From: Betaproteobacteria bacterium
GTDB taxonomy: Bacteria; Pseudomonadota; Gammaproteobacteria; Burkholderiales; Burkholderiaceae_C
Length of the DNA: 59,615 nucleotides
Direction of reading: 5' to 3'
NCBI GenBank assembly: GCA_025358155.1
Contig: JANYKR010000223.1
Location: 1 to 59,615, forward strand
Below, one piece after another: positions 50,709 to 59,256 of the stretch (its first letter is position 1; every line of letters starts with the position of its first letter). The position numbers were made by a program, and so were the translations under genes. Below the pieces are notes generated by a model. It saw nothing but the letters and a program-made list of their open reading frames with translations, was not told where the DNA came from and did no database searches.

Positions 50709-51878
50709 ATGTCGAACCTGAGCATCCGTCTCGAAGCTCTTGCGCGCACCCGTCTTGACGACGTGTCGGCCCGCTCGCAACTCTCCGTCACCACCTATTT
50801 TTCGGATGAACTGTTCCGCCGCGAGCAGGAGCTGATCTTCCAGCACGGGCCCCGTTACCTGGGGCACGAACTGGCGGTACCCGAAGTGGGGGATTTTTAT
50901 GCCCTGCCCCAAGAGGGCGAGGGCCGCGCCTTGGTGCGCACGGCACAGGGCGTGGAGCTGATCTCCAACGTCTGCCGGCACCGTCAGGCGCTGATGCTGC
51001 AGGGCCGAGGCCATACCCGCGTCGCGGGGGGCGGTAACGCGACCGGCGGCCAGATCGTCTGCCCCTTGCACCGCTGGACCTACGACCTCAAGGGCAAACT
51101 GCTGGGCGCGCCGCTGTTCGAGCACGACCCCTGCCTGCACCTCAACAACTACCCCACGCGCAGCTGGAACGGCATGGTGTTCGAGGACAACGGCCGCGAC
51201 ATCGTGACCGAGCTGGGCCATGTCGGGCCACGCGCTGACCTCGATTTTTCGGGCTATGTGCTCGACAAGGTGCATCTTCACGAATGCCACTACAACTGGA
51301 AAACCTTCATCGAGGTCTATCTGGAGGATTACCACGTCGGCCCGTTCCACCCCGGCTTGGGGCGGTTCGTGAGCTGCGACGACCTGAGGTGGGAGTTCAG
51401 CCGGCACCACTCGGTGCAGACCGTGGGCATCAACGACTCGCTGCGCCAGGCGGGCTCGCCGGCCTACAAGCGCTGGCATGAGGCGGTGCTGGCACTGGGC
51501 AACGGTGCGCCGCCCAAGCAGGGCGCGATCTGGCTGACCTACTACCCGAACATCATGGTCGAGTGGTACCCGCATGTGCTGGTCGTCTCGACGCTCTACC
51601 CCAAGGGGCCGCAGAAGACGGTCAACATGGTGGAGTTCTACTACCCCGAAGCAATCGCCGCCTTCGAGCGTGAATTCATCGAGGCCGAACAGGCGGCCTA
51701 CATGGAGACCTGCGTCGAGGACGACGAGATTGCGCTGCGCATGGACGCCGGCCGCAAGGCCTTGATGGAGCGCGGCGACGACGAGGCCGGTCCCTACCAG
51801 AGCCCGATGGAGGATGGCATGCAGCACTTCCACGAGTGGTACCGACGCGTCATGGGCATGGGCCGGGCGCCCTGGTAG
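50709..51878 (+). CDS. Rieske-type ring-hydroxylating oxygenase, alpha subunit-like
   Basis: A 389-aa oxygenase component. The Rieske 2Fe-2S ligands are Cys89-x-His91 and Cys118-x2-His121. The spacing between the pairs is longer than the usual 15-17 residues because of a Gly-rich insertion (GRGHTRVAGGGNATGG). The mononuclear-iron region is NWKTFIEVYLEDYHVGPFHPG, with His209 and His214; the third carboxylate is further on. ATG 50709 follows a GGAGATCCTGGGG stretch. No reductase or beta-subunit gene is adjacent. Divergent from xseB-ispA-dxs. The substrate is unknown; an isoprenoid or quinone-related substrate is only a guess from context. Confidence 0.9.
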   Translation: MSNLSIRLEALARTRLDDVSARSQLSVTTYFSDELFRREQELIFQHGPRYLGHELAVPEVGDFYALPQEGEGRALVRTAQGVELISNVCRHRQALMLQGRGHTRVAGGGNATGGQIVCPLHRWTYDLKGKLLGAPLFEHDPCLHLNNYPTRSWNGMVFEDNGRDIVTELGHVGPRADLDFSGYVLDKVHLHECHYNWKTFIEVYLEDYHVGPFHPGLGRFVSCDDLRWEFSRHHSVQTVGINDSLRQAGSPAYKRWHEAVLALGNGAPPKQGAIWLTYYPNIMVEWYPHVLVVSTLYPKGPQKTVNMVEFYYPEAIAAFEREFIEAEQAAYMETCVEDDEIALRMDAGRKALMERGDDEAGPYQSPMEDGMQHFHEWYRRVMGMGRAPW

Positions 51879-51905
51879 CCCGCTGGCAGGCGCAAACCGA
51901 CGTGA

Positions 51906-51929
51906 CAAGGGCCGCAATTGCGGCCCTTG
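51906..51929. terminator. Perfect 24-bp palindrome between convergent genes
   Basis: A 12-bp-arm perfect palindrome centred on AATT lies 27 bases after the oxygenase stop and 37 bases before the end of the convergent binding-protein gene. It probably acts as a bidirectional terminator; no T-run is present. Confidence 0.65.
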
Positions 51930-51966
51930 CTGATGGAGCTCAAGCGCCGAACACCGGCGCCCAGCC

Positions 51967-53124
51967 TCACCTCTGGTAGACCCAGGCGCCCTTTTCGATC
52001 TCGACCATCACGCGGGCGCGTTGGTCCAGACCATTGTGATCGGCCGGCGACATGTTGAAGGTGCCGTGGGTGCCGACCACCTCTTTGGTGGCCTCGAGCG
52101 CATTGCGCAGCGCGGCGCGGAACTCCGGCGTGCCGGGCTGGGCCTTCTTGCCCACCGCCGCGACGGCGGCCTGGATGACCAGCCCGGCGTCCCAGGCGTG
52201 GGCGCCAAAGGTGGACACCGAACCCTTGCCGAACTTGGCTTCGTAAGCGGCGGTGTAGTCCAGCCCGGCCTTGCGCGAGGGGTCGCTGGCGGGCAGTTGC
52301 GCGGCCACCAACACCGGGCCGGCGGGCAGAAAAGTGCCCTCGCCGTCTGCACCCACCACCCGCAGGAAGTCGGCATTGGCCACGCCGTGGGTCTGGTACA
52401 TCGCGCCCTTGAAGCCACGTTCTTTCAGCGTGCGCTGTGGCAGCGCGGCGGGCGTGCCTGAGCCGGCCACCAGCACGGCCTGCGGATTGGCGCCCATCAG
52501 CTTGAGCACCTGCCCGGTGACAGACGCGTCGCTGCGGTTGAAGCGCTCGCTAACCACCACCGAGATGCCCTTGATCGCAGCGGCCTTGCCAAATTCTTGC
52601 GACCAGCCTTCGCCGTAGGCGTCGGCAAAACCGATGAAACCCACTGTCTTGATGCCCTGTGCCGCCATGTGCTGTGCAATTGCCAGCGCCATCATGATGT
52701 CGTTTTGCGGCGTCTTGAAGACCCAGCGGCGTTTGGCGTCCATCGGCTCGACCACCCTGGAGGACGCGGCCAGCGAGACCATCGGGGTCTGGTTCTCGGA
52801 CACCACATCCAGCATCGCCAGCGAGTTGGGCGTGGTGGTGGAGCCCAGGATCAGGTCGACCTTGCTCTCGGTAATCAAGCGGCGGGCATTGGCCACGGCC
52901 GCGGTGGTGTCCGAGGCGTCGTCGAGCACGATGTAGTTGACCTTGTGGCCAGCCATGGTGCGCGGCATCAGCTCGATGGTGTTTTTCTCGGGGATGCCAA
53001 GCGACGCGGCCGGGCCGGTGGCCGACAGCGTGACGCCAATCGTCAGGTCTGCATGGGCGGCCAGGGCCAACGAGGCCAGCGCGGCAGCAACGGCCCCGGC
53101 TTGTAGGGTGCGAATCAAAGTCAT
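51967..53124 (-). CDS. ABC transporter substrate-binding protein (Leu/Ile/Val-type), aromatic-acid cluster
   Basis: A 385-aa periplasmic receptor: signal peptide about 1-24 (ending LAAHA), then DLTIGVTLSATGPAASLGIPEKNTIELMP and paired Rossmann-like lobes with VDLILGSTTTPNSLAML and KTVGFIGFADAYGEGW. It is a paralogue of the receptor encoded at 57632 (shared SLGIP/GLGIP, DDASDTT/DDATDPT and GFADAYGE/GYTDAYGE motifs). ATG 53124 is 37 bases downstream of a perfect TetR-like palindrome. It lies downstream of marR and apart from the Liv permease genes, which it may serve with a different ligand. Confidence 0.92.
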   Translation of the reverse strand: MTLIRTLQAGAVAAALASLALAAHADLTIGVTLSATGPAASLGIPEKNTIELMPRTMAGHKVNYIVLDDASDTTAAVANARRLITESKVDLILGSTTTPNSLAMLDVVSENQTPMVSLAASSRVVEPMDAKRRWVFKTPQNDIMMALAIAQHMAAQGIKTVGFIGFADAYGEGWSQEFGKAAAIKGISVVVSERFNRSDASVTGQVLKLMGANPQAVLVAGSGTPAALPQRTLKERGFKGAMYQTHGVANADFLRVVGADGEGTFLPAGPVLVAAQLPASDPSRKAGLDYTAAYEAKFGKGSVSTFGAHAWDAGLVIQAAVAAVGKKAQPGTPEFRAALRNALEATKEVVGTHGTFNMSPADHNGLDQRARVMVEIEKGAWVYQR

Positions 53125-53160
53125 GGGCGAGGTTCTCCAAAGTCCGGGTTGCGGTTCATT

Positions 53161-53176
53161 GACCGACCGGTCGGTC
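53161..53176. promoter_or_regulatory. Perfect 16-bp palindrome (TetR-type operator candidate)
   Basis: GACCGACCGGTCGGTC is a perfect palindrome 37 bases before the start of the binding-protein gene. A near-identical core occurs at 57544 in front of livH. Its form matches operators of TetR regulators that control aromatic- and fatty-acid CoA pathways in Betaproteobacteria. No tetR gene is in the window. Confidence 0.7.
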
Positions 53177-53303
53177 GATTTTAGTGGCAGGTCCAAGCCG
53201 GCGCAAGCCTTGCCGGCTCAGGGAAACTCCGGGTGTGGCGGCCAGCGCAGTCCAGCCAAAGCACAGCCAAGCCACCACCCACCGCCCGCCTGCAGCCGCC
53301 CGA

Positions 53304-53804
53304 TCAGCGCCCCGCCACCTTGCGCAGCAGCTCGATCAGCATCGCGTGTTCAGCCCGGCTGAGGCGGTCGAACAGTGCGCTCTCCATGGGCACAGCGGCA
53401 GCCCCGCTGGCCCGGGCCACGCGTTGGCCCTCGTCGGTCAGCACCACGTTTTGTGAGCGACGGTCAAGCTGGCTGCGCTCACGACGCAACAGGCCGCGCT
53501 CTTGCAGGCGGTCCAGCAGCAGGGTCAGGTTGGGCGCTGACAGCACCAGCGCCTGGGCCAGCTTCTTGGGTGACAGCGGACCGTTGGCCAGCACCAGCAT
53601 CAGCAGCGAATACTCGACCTTGCGCAGCCCGAAGGGCTGGCCGACATGGCGCTCGAACAGGCCGAAGGTGGTGATCGAGGCCTGGGCGATGTGGTAACCC
53701 AGCACGTCGCTCAAGGGGCCCAGCGACAGGTCGGAGAAGGCCTTGGGCGGCCGGTCTGCCGGCCAGTCCGGCAGACCTGGCAGCGGTGAGCGGTCACGCG
53801 CCAT
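53304..53804 (-). CDS. MarR-family transcriptional regulator
   Basis: A 166-aa winged-helix regulator (HTH about residues 60-125: PLSPKKLAQALVLSAPNLTLLLDRLQERGLLRRERSQLDRRSQNVVLTDEG). MarR regulators beside feruloyl-/coumaroyl-CoA ligase genes usually bind the CoA thioester as inducer. It lies inside the aromatic-acid uptake cluster on the same strand, so it probably controls some of these genes. Confidence 0.9.
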   Translation of the reverse strand: MARDRSPLPGLPDWPADRPPKAFSDLSLGPLSDVLGYHIAQASITTFGLFERHVGQPFGLRKVEYSLLMLVLANGPLSPKKLAQALVLSAPNLTLLLDRLQERGLLRRERSQLDRRSQNVVLTDEGQRVARASGAAAVPMESALFDRLSRAEHAMLIELLRKVAGR

Positions 53805-53844
53805 GCCAGGCCACCCAGCACCGCGCCGTGAGGGCCGAGACCCG

Positions 53845-53872
53845 CAACCGGACCATCACCCGCAGCCGGTTG
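53845..53872. terminator. Inverted repeat downstream of livF
   Basis: Seven-base arms CAACCGG and CCGGTTG with a 14-nt loop lie in the 118-base gap between livF and marR. It could end the liv transcript, but there is no T-run. Confidence 0.3.
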
Positions 53873-53922
53873 GCCACCGGGGCCGCAGCAGGGTTCCCTG
53901 TCGTCATGCGTTGGCCGCGCGC

Positions 53923-54657
53923 TCAGGAGGCCTTGCGGGCCGCGCCGAGGTAGGTCTCGATCACACGCGGGTCACCCGCCAGGTCGGACGCCGGGCCGTG
54001 CAGCGCAATCGCGCCGGTCTCGAGCACGTAGCCGTGGTCGGCCACCTCCAGCGCCGCGCGGGCGTTTTGTTCGATCAGCAGGATCGACACGCCCTGCTCG
54101 CGCAGTTGCACGATGATGCGGAAGATCTCGCGCACGATCAGCGGCGCCAGGCCGAGGCTGGGCTCGTCGAGCATCAGCAGTTTCGGGCCCGACATCAGCG
54201 CCCGGCCTACCGCCAGCATCTGCCGCTCACCGCCCGACAAGGTGCCGGCCAGCTGCAAGCGCCGCTCTTTCAGGCGCGGGAACAAGGTGTAGACACGCTC
54301 GATCTCGTTGCGCCAGTGCGGCACACGCTGCTTCATCGCCCGGTAGCCGCCCAGGATCAGGTTGTCTTCGACCGGCATGGTGCCAAACAGCTCGCGCTTC
54401 TCGGGCACCAGGGCCATGCCCAGCATCACTCGCTCTTCCAGCGAGACGTCGGACAGATCCACGCCGTCAAATACCACCTGGCCCCTGGACGGCAACACCG
54501 CCATCAGCGCGTTCAAGGTGGTGCTCTTGCCGGCGCCGTTGGGGCCGATCACGGTCACCACCTGGCCCTTGGCGAGCTGGAAGTTCAGGCCGGTCAGCAC
54601 CTCGGCGCGGCCGTAGCCGGCGTGCAGGTCCTTGACGGTCAACAGGTCGGCGGCCAT
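53923..54657 (-). CDS. livF: ABC transporter ATPase, LivF type
   Basis: A 244-aa ATPase with Walker A GPNGAGKST (about residue 40), signature LSGGERQMLAVGRAL, Walker B LLMLDEPSLGLAP and LIEQNARAALEVAD, the pattern of LivF. The ATG overlaps the stop of the fused LivM-LivG gene by one base (TGATG), so it is translated with it. It drives uptake of the cluster's ligand, probably an aromatic carboxylate. Confidence 0.95.
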   Translation of the reverse strand: MAADLLTVKDLHAGYGRAEVLTGLNFQLAKGQVVTVIGPNGAGKSTTLNALMAVLPSRGQVVFDGVDLSDVSLEERVMLGMALVPEKRELFGTMPVEDNLILGGYRAMKQRVPHWRNEIERVYTLFPRLKERRLQLAGTLSGGERQMLAVGRALMSGPKLLMLDEPSLGLAPLIVREIFRIIVQLREQGVSILLIEQNARAALEVADHGYVLETGAIALHGPASDLAGDPRVIETYLGAARKAS

Positions 54658-56423
54658 CAGTGTTCAGTCCCCAGGTAGGCGGCGCGCACGACCGGGCTGG
54701 CCTGCACCTCGTCGGGTGTGCCTTCGATCAAACGGGTGCCAAACTCCATCACCACGATGCGGTCGGTCAGGCCCATCACAAAGTCCATGTCGTGTTCAAC
54801 CAGCAGGATGGAGAGGCCCTCACGCTTCAACTGGCGCAGCACATCGGCCAGTGCCTGTTTCTCCTTGTGGCGCAGGCCGGCGGCGGGCTCGTCGAGCAGC
54901 AGCAGCGCCGGGTCGGTGCACAAGGCGCGCGCAATCTCCATCAGACGCTGCGGCCCCAGCGCCAGGTTGCCGGCCAGCTCATGCATTTGCTCGGCCATGC
55001 CGATGCGCTGCAACTGGGCCTCGGCCTCGGCAAACAGGCTGCGCTCCTCCTTGCGGTCCAGCCGCAGGATGGCCTTGAGCGTGCCCGAGGTGGTGCGCAG
55101 GTAACCGCCCAGCGCCACGTTCTCCAGCACCGTCATCTCGGGGATCATCTTGACGTGCTGGAAGGTGCGCGACATGCCGCGCCGGGCGATCAGCCGCGAC
55201 GGCAGGCCGGCCACCGACTGGCCGCGAAAGTTGACCTTGCCGCTGGTCAGCGACAGCACGCCGGTGACCAGGTTGAAGGTGGTGGACTTGCCGGCGCCGT
55301 TGGGCCCGATCAGGCCGACGATGTCGCCGGCGCGGATCTGGAACGAGATGTCGTTGACGGCGACCAGCCCGCCAAACTCCTTGCGCACCTTGTCCACCTC
55401 CAGCACCAGTTCTCCGGGCTTTGGCTTGTCGCGCAGCGGCAACTTGGCCGCGTCACCCCAATCCCGAACCCGCTTGGGCGCCGGCAACCATTTGCCGACA
55501 AAGGTCCACAGCCCATCCGGCGCGTACTTGAGCACCGCGATCAGCACCAGACCAAAAACGATGATCTCGAAGTTGCCACTGGTGCCGATCAGCTTGGGCA
55601 GCAGGGTCTGCAACTGGTCCTCGACGATCTTGAGCACACCCGCGCCCAAAAACGCACCCCAGACATGGCCCACCCCGCCGAGCACCGCCATGAACAAATA
55701 CTCGATGCCCTTGTTCAGGCCAAAAGGCGACGGGTTGACAGTGCGCTGGAAGTGCGCAAACAGCCAGCCCGAGATCGACGCCAGCACGGCGGCCAGCACA
55801 AACGCGATCACCTTGTAGCGGAAGGTCGAGATGCCCATGGCCTCGGCCATGGTCGTGCCGTTTTTCAGCGCCCGGATGGCGCGGCCGGGGCGCGAGTCGA
55901 GCAAGCGCGTCACGGCCAGCGCCGAGGCCAGTGCAAAGATCCAGATCAGCACATAGACGCCGCGCCCCGAGCCCAGGCTGGTACCGAACAACGCGATCGG
56001 CGGCACCCCCAGCAAGCCGTCGTACTTGCCCAGAAACTCCATGTTGGAGATGGTGTAGTAGATCGTAAGGCCCCAGGCGATGGTGGCCAGTGGCAGGTAG
56101 TGGCCCGACATGCGCAGCGTGATCGCGCCCAGCACCAGCGCCACCACCACGCTCAAGGCCACACCGATGAACAGCGTCAACCAAGGCGACATGCCCAGCT
56201 TGATCGCCAGAAACGCTGCGGTGTAGGCGCCGACACCGACAAACGCAGCCTGGCCAAAGGACGTCAAGCCTGCCACGCCGGTCAGCAGCACCAGGCCGAG
56301 GCTGACGATGGCGTACAGCCCGATGTAGTTGAGCTGGGTGATCCAGAAATCAGGGATGGGCAGCGCCGGCAGGGCCAGCATCAGCAGCACAAAGACCGGG
56401 AAACCGAATTTTTGCCAGTTCAT
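54657..56423 (-). CDS. Fused LivM permease - LivG ATPase
   Basis: A 588-aa protein joining two ABC subunits. Residues 1 to about 310 form a LivM permease with eight to nine membrane segments (IPDFWITQLNYIGLYAIVSLGLVLLTGVAGLTSFGQAAFVGVGAY; GRAIRALKNGTTMAEAMGI; LGGVGHVWGAFLGAG). About 340-588 is the LivG ATPase with Walker A GPNGAGKST, signature LALGPQRLMEIARAL, Walker B LLLDEPAAGL and VEHDMDFVMGL. The ATG at 56423 is 1 base after the livH stop. Fusions of this kind are known in Burkholderiales aromatic-acid transporters. Confidence 0.94.
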   Translation of the reverse strand: MNWQKFGFPVFVLLMLALPALPIPDFWITQLNYIGLYAIVSLGLVLLTGVAGLTSFGQAAFVGVGAYTAAFLAIKLGMSPWLTLFIGVALSVVVALVLGAITLRMSGHYLPLATIAWGLTIYYTISNMEFLGKYDGLLGVPPIALFGTSLGSGRGVYVLIWIFALASALAVTRLLDSRPGRAIRALKNGTTMAEAMGISTFRYKVIAFVLAAVLASISGWLFAHFQRTVNPSPFGLNKGIEYLFMAVLGGVGHVWGAFLGAGVLKIVEDQLQTLLPKLIGTSGNFEIIVFGLVLIAVLKYAPDGLWTFVGKWLPAPKRVRDWGDAAKLPLRDKPKPGELVLEVDKVRKEFGGLVAVNDISFQIRAGDIVGLIGPNGAGKSTTFNLVTGVLSLTSGKVNFRGQSVAGLPSRLIARRGMSRTFQHVKMIPEMTVLENVALGGYLRTTSGTLKAILRLDRKEERSLFAEAEAQLQRIGMAEQMHELAGNLALGPQRLMEIARALCTDPALLLLDEPAAGLRHKEKQALADVLRQLKREGLSILLVEHDMDFVMGLTDRIVVMEFGTRLIEGTPDEVQASPVVRAAYLGTEH

Positions 56424-56424
56424 C

Positions 56425-57462
56425 TCAATGCTCCTCGTGGTGCGGGTCGCGCAGCGACCGCCACAGCAGCACCGGGATGATCGAGCCGAACACGATCACC
56501 TCCTTGAAAGAACTGGCCCAGAACGAGCCAAAGCTCTCCAGCAGGCCGACCAGCATCGCCCCCAGCAGCGCCAGCGGGTAGCTCGACAAGCCGGCAAACA
56601 CCGCCGCCACAAAGCCCTTCAAGCCGATCAAGAAGCCCGAGTCGTAAAAGATCGTGGTGGTGGGCCCGATCAGCAAGCCCGACAGCGCACCGATGAAAGC
56701 CGCCACCGTCAACGTGGTGCGGCCGGCGCCGTTGCTGGAAATACCCATCAGCCGCGCACCCAGCCGGTTGATCGCGGTGGCGCGCAGCGCCTTGCCGTAA
56801 AGCGACCGCTCAAAAAACAGCCACAAGCCAACGATCAGGACCAGCGAGGCCACAAAGATGAAGATCGTCTGGCCCGAGAACTGCAACGGCCCGGTGGTGA
56901 AGCGCACATCCCAGAAGCTCGGGTTGCGAAAGCCCTCGGCACCGAAGAAGAACAGCCCCAGCCCGGTGAGGGCAAAGTGCACCCCGATGGAGACGATCAG
57001 CAACACCAGCGAGGTGGCGTCGGCCAGCGACTCATAGGCCAGCCGGTAGATCAAGCCGCCAAACGGTGTGACCAGGGCCAGCGTGAGTGCGGCCTGCACC
57101 GGCATCGGAAAGTTGCGCGGCGCCACCCAGATCGCCACCAGCGAGATCAGCACCGGATAGGCCAGCGTGAGGAGCAGACGCTTGGCTATGCGCTGCGCCG
57201 ACTGGTGGTGCTTGAGGCCATCGACCAGGTCGGCAATTGCCGCCGAGCCCGCCAGGATCAGCAAAAACCAGACCGTGCCTGGCACTTTGCCCATCTGGAA
57301 CAGCGCCAGCGTCAGCGCCCCAAACGCCACGAACTCGCCCTGCGGGATGAAGATGATGCGGGTGACGGCAAAGACCAGCACGGTGGCCAGTGCCAGCAGC
57401 GCGTAGACCGCGCCGTTGGTTGCGCCGTCGAGCGCAAGAATGCTTGCAATTGAAAAATCCAT
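56425..57462 (-). CDS. livH: ABC transporter permease, LivH type
   Basis: A 345-aa permease with about eight membrane segments and LivH motifs ([69 protein letters not shown]). It forms the membrane channel with the LivM half of the fused protein. A perfect palindrome lies 82 bases upstream of its ATG. Confidence 0.94.
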   Translation of the reverse strand: MDFSIASILALDGATNGAVYALLALATVLVFAVTRIIFIPQGEFVAFGALTLALFQMGKVPGTVWFLLILAGSAAIADLVDGLKHHQSAQRIAKRLLLTLAYPVLISLVAIWVAPRNFPMPVQAALTLALVTPFGGLIYRLAYESLADATSLVLLIVSIGVHFALTGLGLFFFGAEGFRNPSFWDVRFTTGPLQFSGQTIFIFVASLVLIVGLWLFFERSLYGKALRATAINRLGARLMGISSNGAGRTTLTVAAFIGALSGLLIGPTTTIFYDSGFLIGLKGFVAAVFAGLSSYPLALLGAMLVGLLESFGSFWASSFKEVIVFGSIIPVLLWRSLRDPHHEEH

Positions 57463-57543
57463 GAGGGTCCCAACACCGTTGAAGCGGTCGCGCCCTGAAC
57501 TGGCCGCTGTGCCGGTTCAGACAACCGGCCGGATGATAATTCG

Positions 57544-57557
57544 ACCGACCGGTCGGT
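57544..57557. promoter_or_regulatory. Perfect 14-bp palindrome (TetR-type operator candidate)
   Basis: ACCGACCGGTCGGT lies in the 169-base gap between the receptor gene and livH. It is identical to the central 14 bases of the site at 53161, which supports a shared regulator. Confidence 0.7.
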
Positions 57558-57631
57558 AGATCATACGTACCGCCGAGCGCTTGACACAAGACAAAAGGCT
57601 GGGGCAAACCCGCAGGACCGGTTGCCCGAGT

Positions 57632-58777
57632 TCAGTTCGCCAGCGCCCAGTCGCCGTTCTTGACCACCAGCATCACGCCAGTTTCCATGGTGTAGCCCCA
57701 GTGGTCAGTAGCGGTCCAGTTCATCACGCCATGCGAGAAAACCGTGCGGTCCATGCCCTCGATCGCCTCCTTGAGCGCGGCGCGGAACTCCTTGGTGCCC
57801 GGCTTGGCCTTCTTCAGCGCCACCGGCACCACCTTTTCCAGCACGATCAGCGCGTCATAGGCATGGCCGGCAAACTGGTTGCGCGAGCCAGGCCCGTAGA
57901 CCTTTTCGTACTTGGCAACAAAGTCCATCGCCAGCTTCTTGCTGGGGTGGCTGTCCGGCAACAAGTCGCCCACCACCGCCGGGCCGGACACCACAAACGT
58001 GCCCTCGACATCCTTGCCACCGATGCGCATCAGATCTTTTGAGGCTGCGGCATGGGTCTGGTAGATCTTGCCCTTGTAACCGCGCTCGACGATGGCCTTC
58101 TCGGGCATTGCTGCGCCTGAGCCCGAGGCCACCACCAGCATCGCGTCGGGGTTGGCCGCCACCAGCTTGAGGGCCTGCGCGGTGACGCCCGTGTCGCTGC
58201 GGGCAAACCGCTCGGTGGCGATGACCTTGATGCCCGCCTTTTCGCCCTCGGCAATGATCGCCTTGAGCCACTGCTCGCCGTAGGCATCGGTGTAACCCAG
58301 AAAGCCGATGGTCTTGATGCCCTGCTTTTTCATCAGTTCGACCATCGCGTGCGCCATCACGTCGTTGCCCTGCGGCAGGCGAAAGCTCCAGGCGTCCTTG
58401 CCGGGCGGCAGGCCGATCGGCGAGGCGGCGAGTTGCACCGTGCCCGACTCCGCCGCCACCTCGGCCATCGGGATCGCCACCGGCGTGGCGGCCGAGCCGA
58501 TGATGATGTCGACCTTGTCCTCTGAGACAAACTTGCGGGCGTTCTGCACACCCTTGGTCGGGTCGGTGGCGTCGTCCAGGATGATGAGGTTGAGCTTCTC
58601 GCCGGCAATGCTGGTGGGCCAGAGCTTGAAGTAGTTCTGCATCGGGATGCCCAGGCCCGAGGCCGGCCCGGTCAGCGGCAGCGAGATGCCCACGGTGATG
58701 TCGGCCAGCGCGGGTGCGGCGGCCGTGAGTGTGGCCAGGGCGGCGGCCGAGGCCAGCAGGGTCTTGATGAAGGTCAT
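57632..58777 (-). CDS. ABC transporter substrate-binding protein (Leu/Ile/Val-type)
   Basis: A 381-aa periplasmic receptor with a signal peptide ending APALA (about residue 25) and mature start DITVGISLPLTGPASGLGIPMQNYFKLWP. It has a typical two-lobed amino-acid/aromatic-acid receptor pattern. It lies between the thioesterase gene and livH on the same strand and is the likely main receptor of the LivHMGF transporter. Similar receptors beside aromatic CoA-ligase genes bind benzoate-, hydroxybenzoate- or cinnamate-type acids; the exact ligand is inferred. Confidence 0.93.
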   Translation of the reverse strand: MTFIKTLLASAAALATLTAAAPALADITVGISLPLTGPASGLGIPMQNYFKLWPTSIAGEKLNLIILDDATDPTKGVQNARKFVSEDKVDIIIGSAATPVAIPMAEVAAESGTVQLAASPIGLPPGKDAWSFRLPQGNDVMAHAMVELMKKQGIKTIGFLGYTDAYGEQWLKAIIAEGEKAGIKVIATERFARSDTGVTAQALKLVAANPDAMLVVASGSGAAMPEKAIVERGYKGKIYQTHAAASKDLMRIGGKDVEGTFVVSGPAVVGDLLPDSHPSKKLAMDFVAKYEKVYGPGSRNQFAGHAYDALIVLEKVVPVALKKAKPGTKEFRAALKEAIEGMDRTVFSHGVMNWTATDHWGYTMETGVMLVVKNGDWALAN

Positions 58778-58827
58778 GGTTGTGTCACCGGGGACAGGGC
58801 GGGTGGGGCTGGGCTTGAAACAGGCCA

Positions 58828-59256
58828 TCACAGGCACAAGGCCTTGATGTCGTCAGGGATGGGGATCGCCTTGATGCGGTCAGGATTGGCGAGGTCGCGC
58901 GTGATGAAGGCACGCACCTCGGTACCTTCGCACACCAGCTCATCACCCCGCAACACCTGGTGGCGGTGGCGGAAGGTCTTGGCCTCCCAGTGCTCGATGC
59001 AGGTGTGGACTTCAATCGACTCGCCGTAGGTCACGGCCTTGAGGAACCGGGTGTGGATCTCGAGCAGTGGCGTGCCGATGATGCCCCGGCTCTTGACCAA
59101 CTCTCGCCAGGGCGGCACGCCGCAGGCCATGAAGAACGCCAGCGAAGCCTGGTCCATCCACTTCGAGAAGTTGGGGAAGAAGACGATGCCCGCGGGGTCG
59201 CAGTCACCGAAGTGCACGTCAACCCGGTGGATGTGGACTTTGCCCATGGCTGGCAT
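58828..59256 (-). CDS. Acyl-CoA thioesterase (4-hydroxybenzoyl-CoA thioesterase-like hotdog fold)
   Basis: A 142-aa hotdog-fold protein with the catalytic-Asp motif VHFGDCDPAGIVFFPNFSKWMD (Asp at about residue 20) typical of 4-hydroxybenzoyl-CoA thioesterases. It would hydrolyse an aromatic acyl-CoA. The ATG at 59256 overlaps the stop of the CoA-ligase gene (ATGA), which decides the start over an ATG three codons later. Coupling to the ligase suggests that it relieves CoA sequestration or finishes a side-chain-shortening route. Confidence 0.9.
   Translation of the reverse strand: MPAMGKVHIHRVDVHFGDCDPAGIVFFPNFSKWMDQASLAFFMACGVPPWRELVKSRGIIGTPLLEIHTRFLKAVTYGESIEVHTCIEHWEAKTFRHRHQVLRGDELVCEGTEVRAFITRDLANPDRIKAIPIPDDIKALCL

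Noticed and set aside
54660-56480. A 606-codon plus-strand frame opposite the LivM-LivG fusion
   Set aside because: It is a shadow frame with Gln/His-rich composition.
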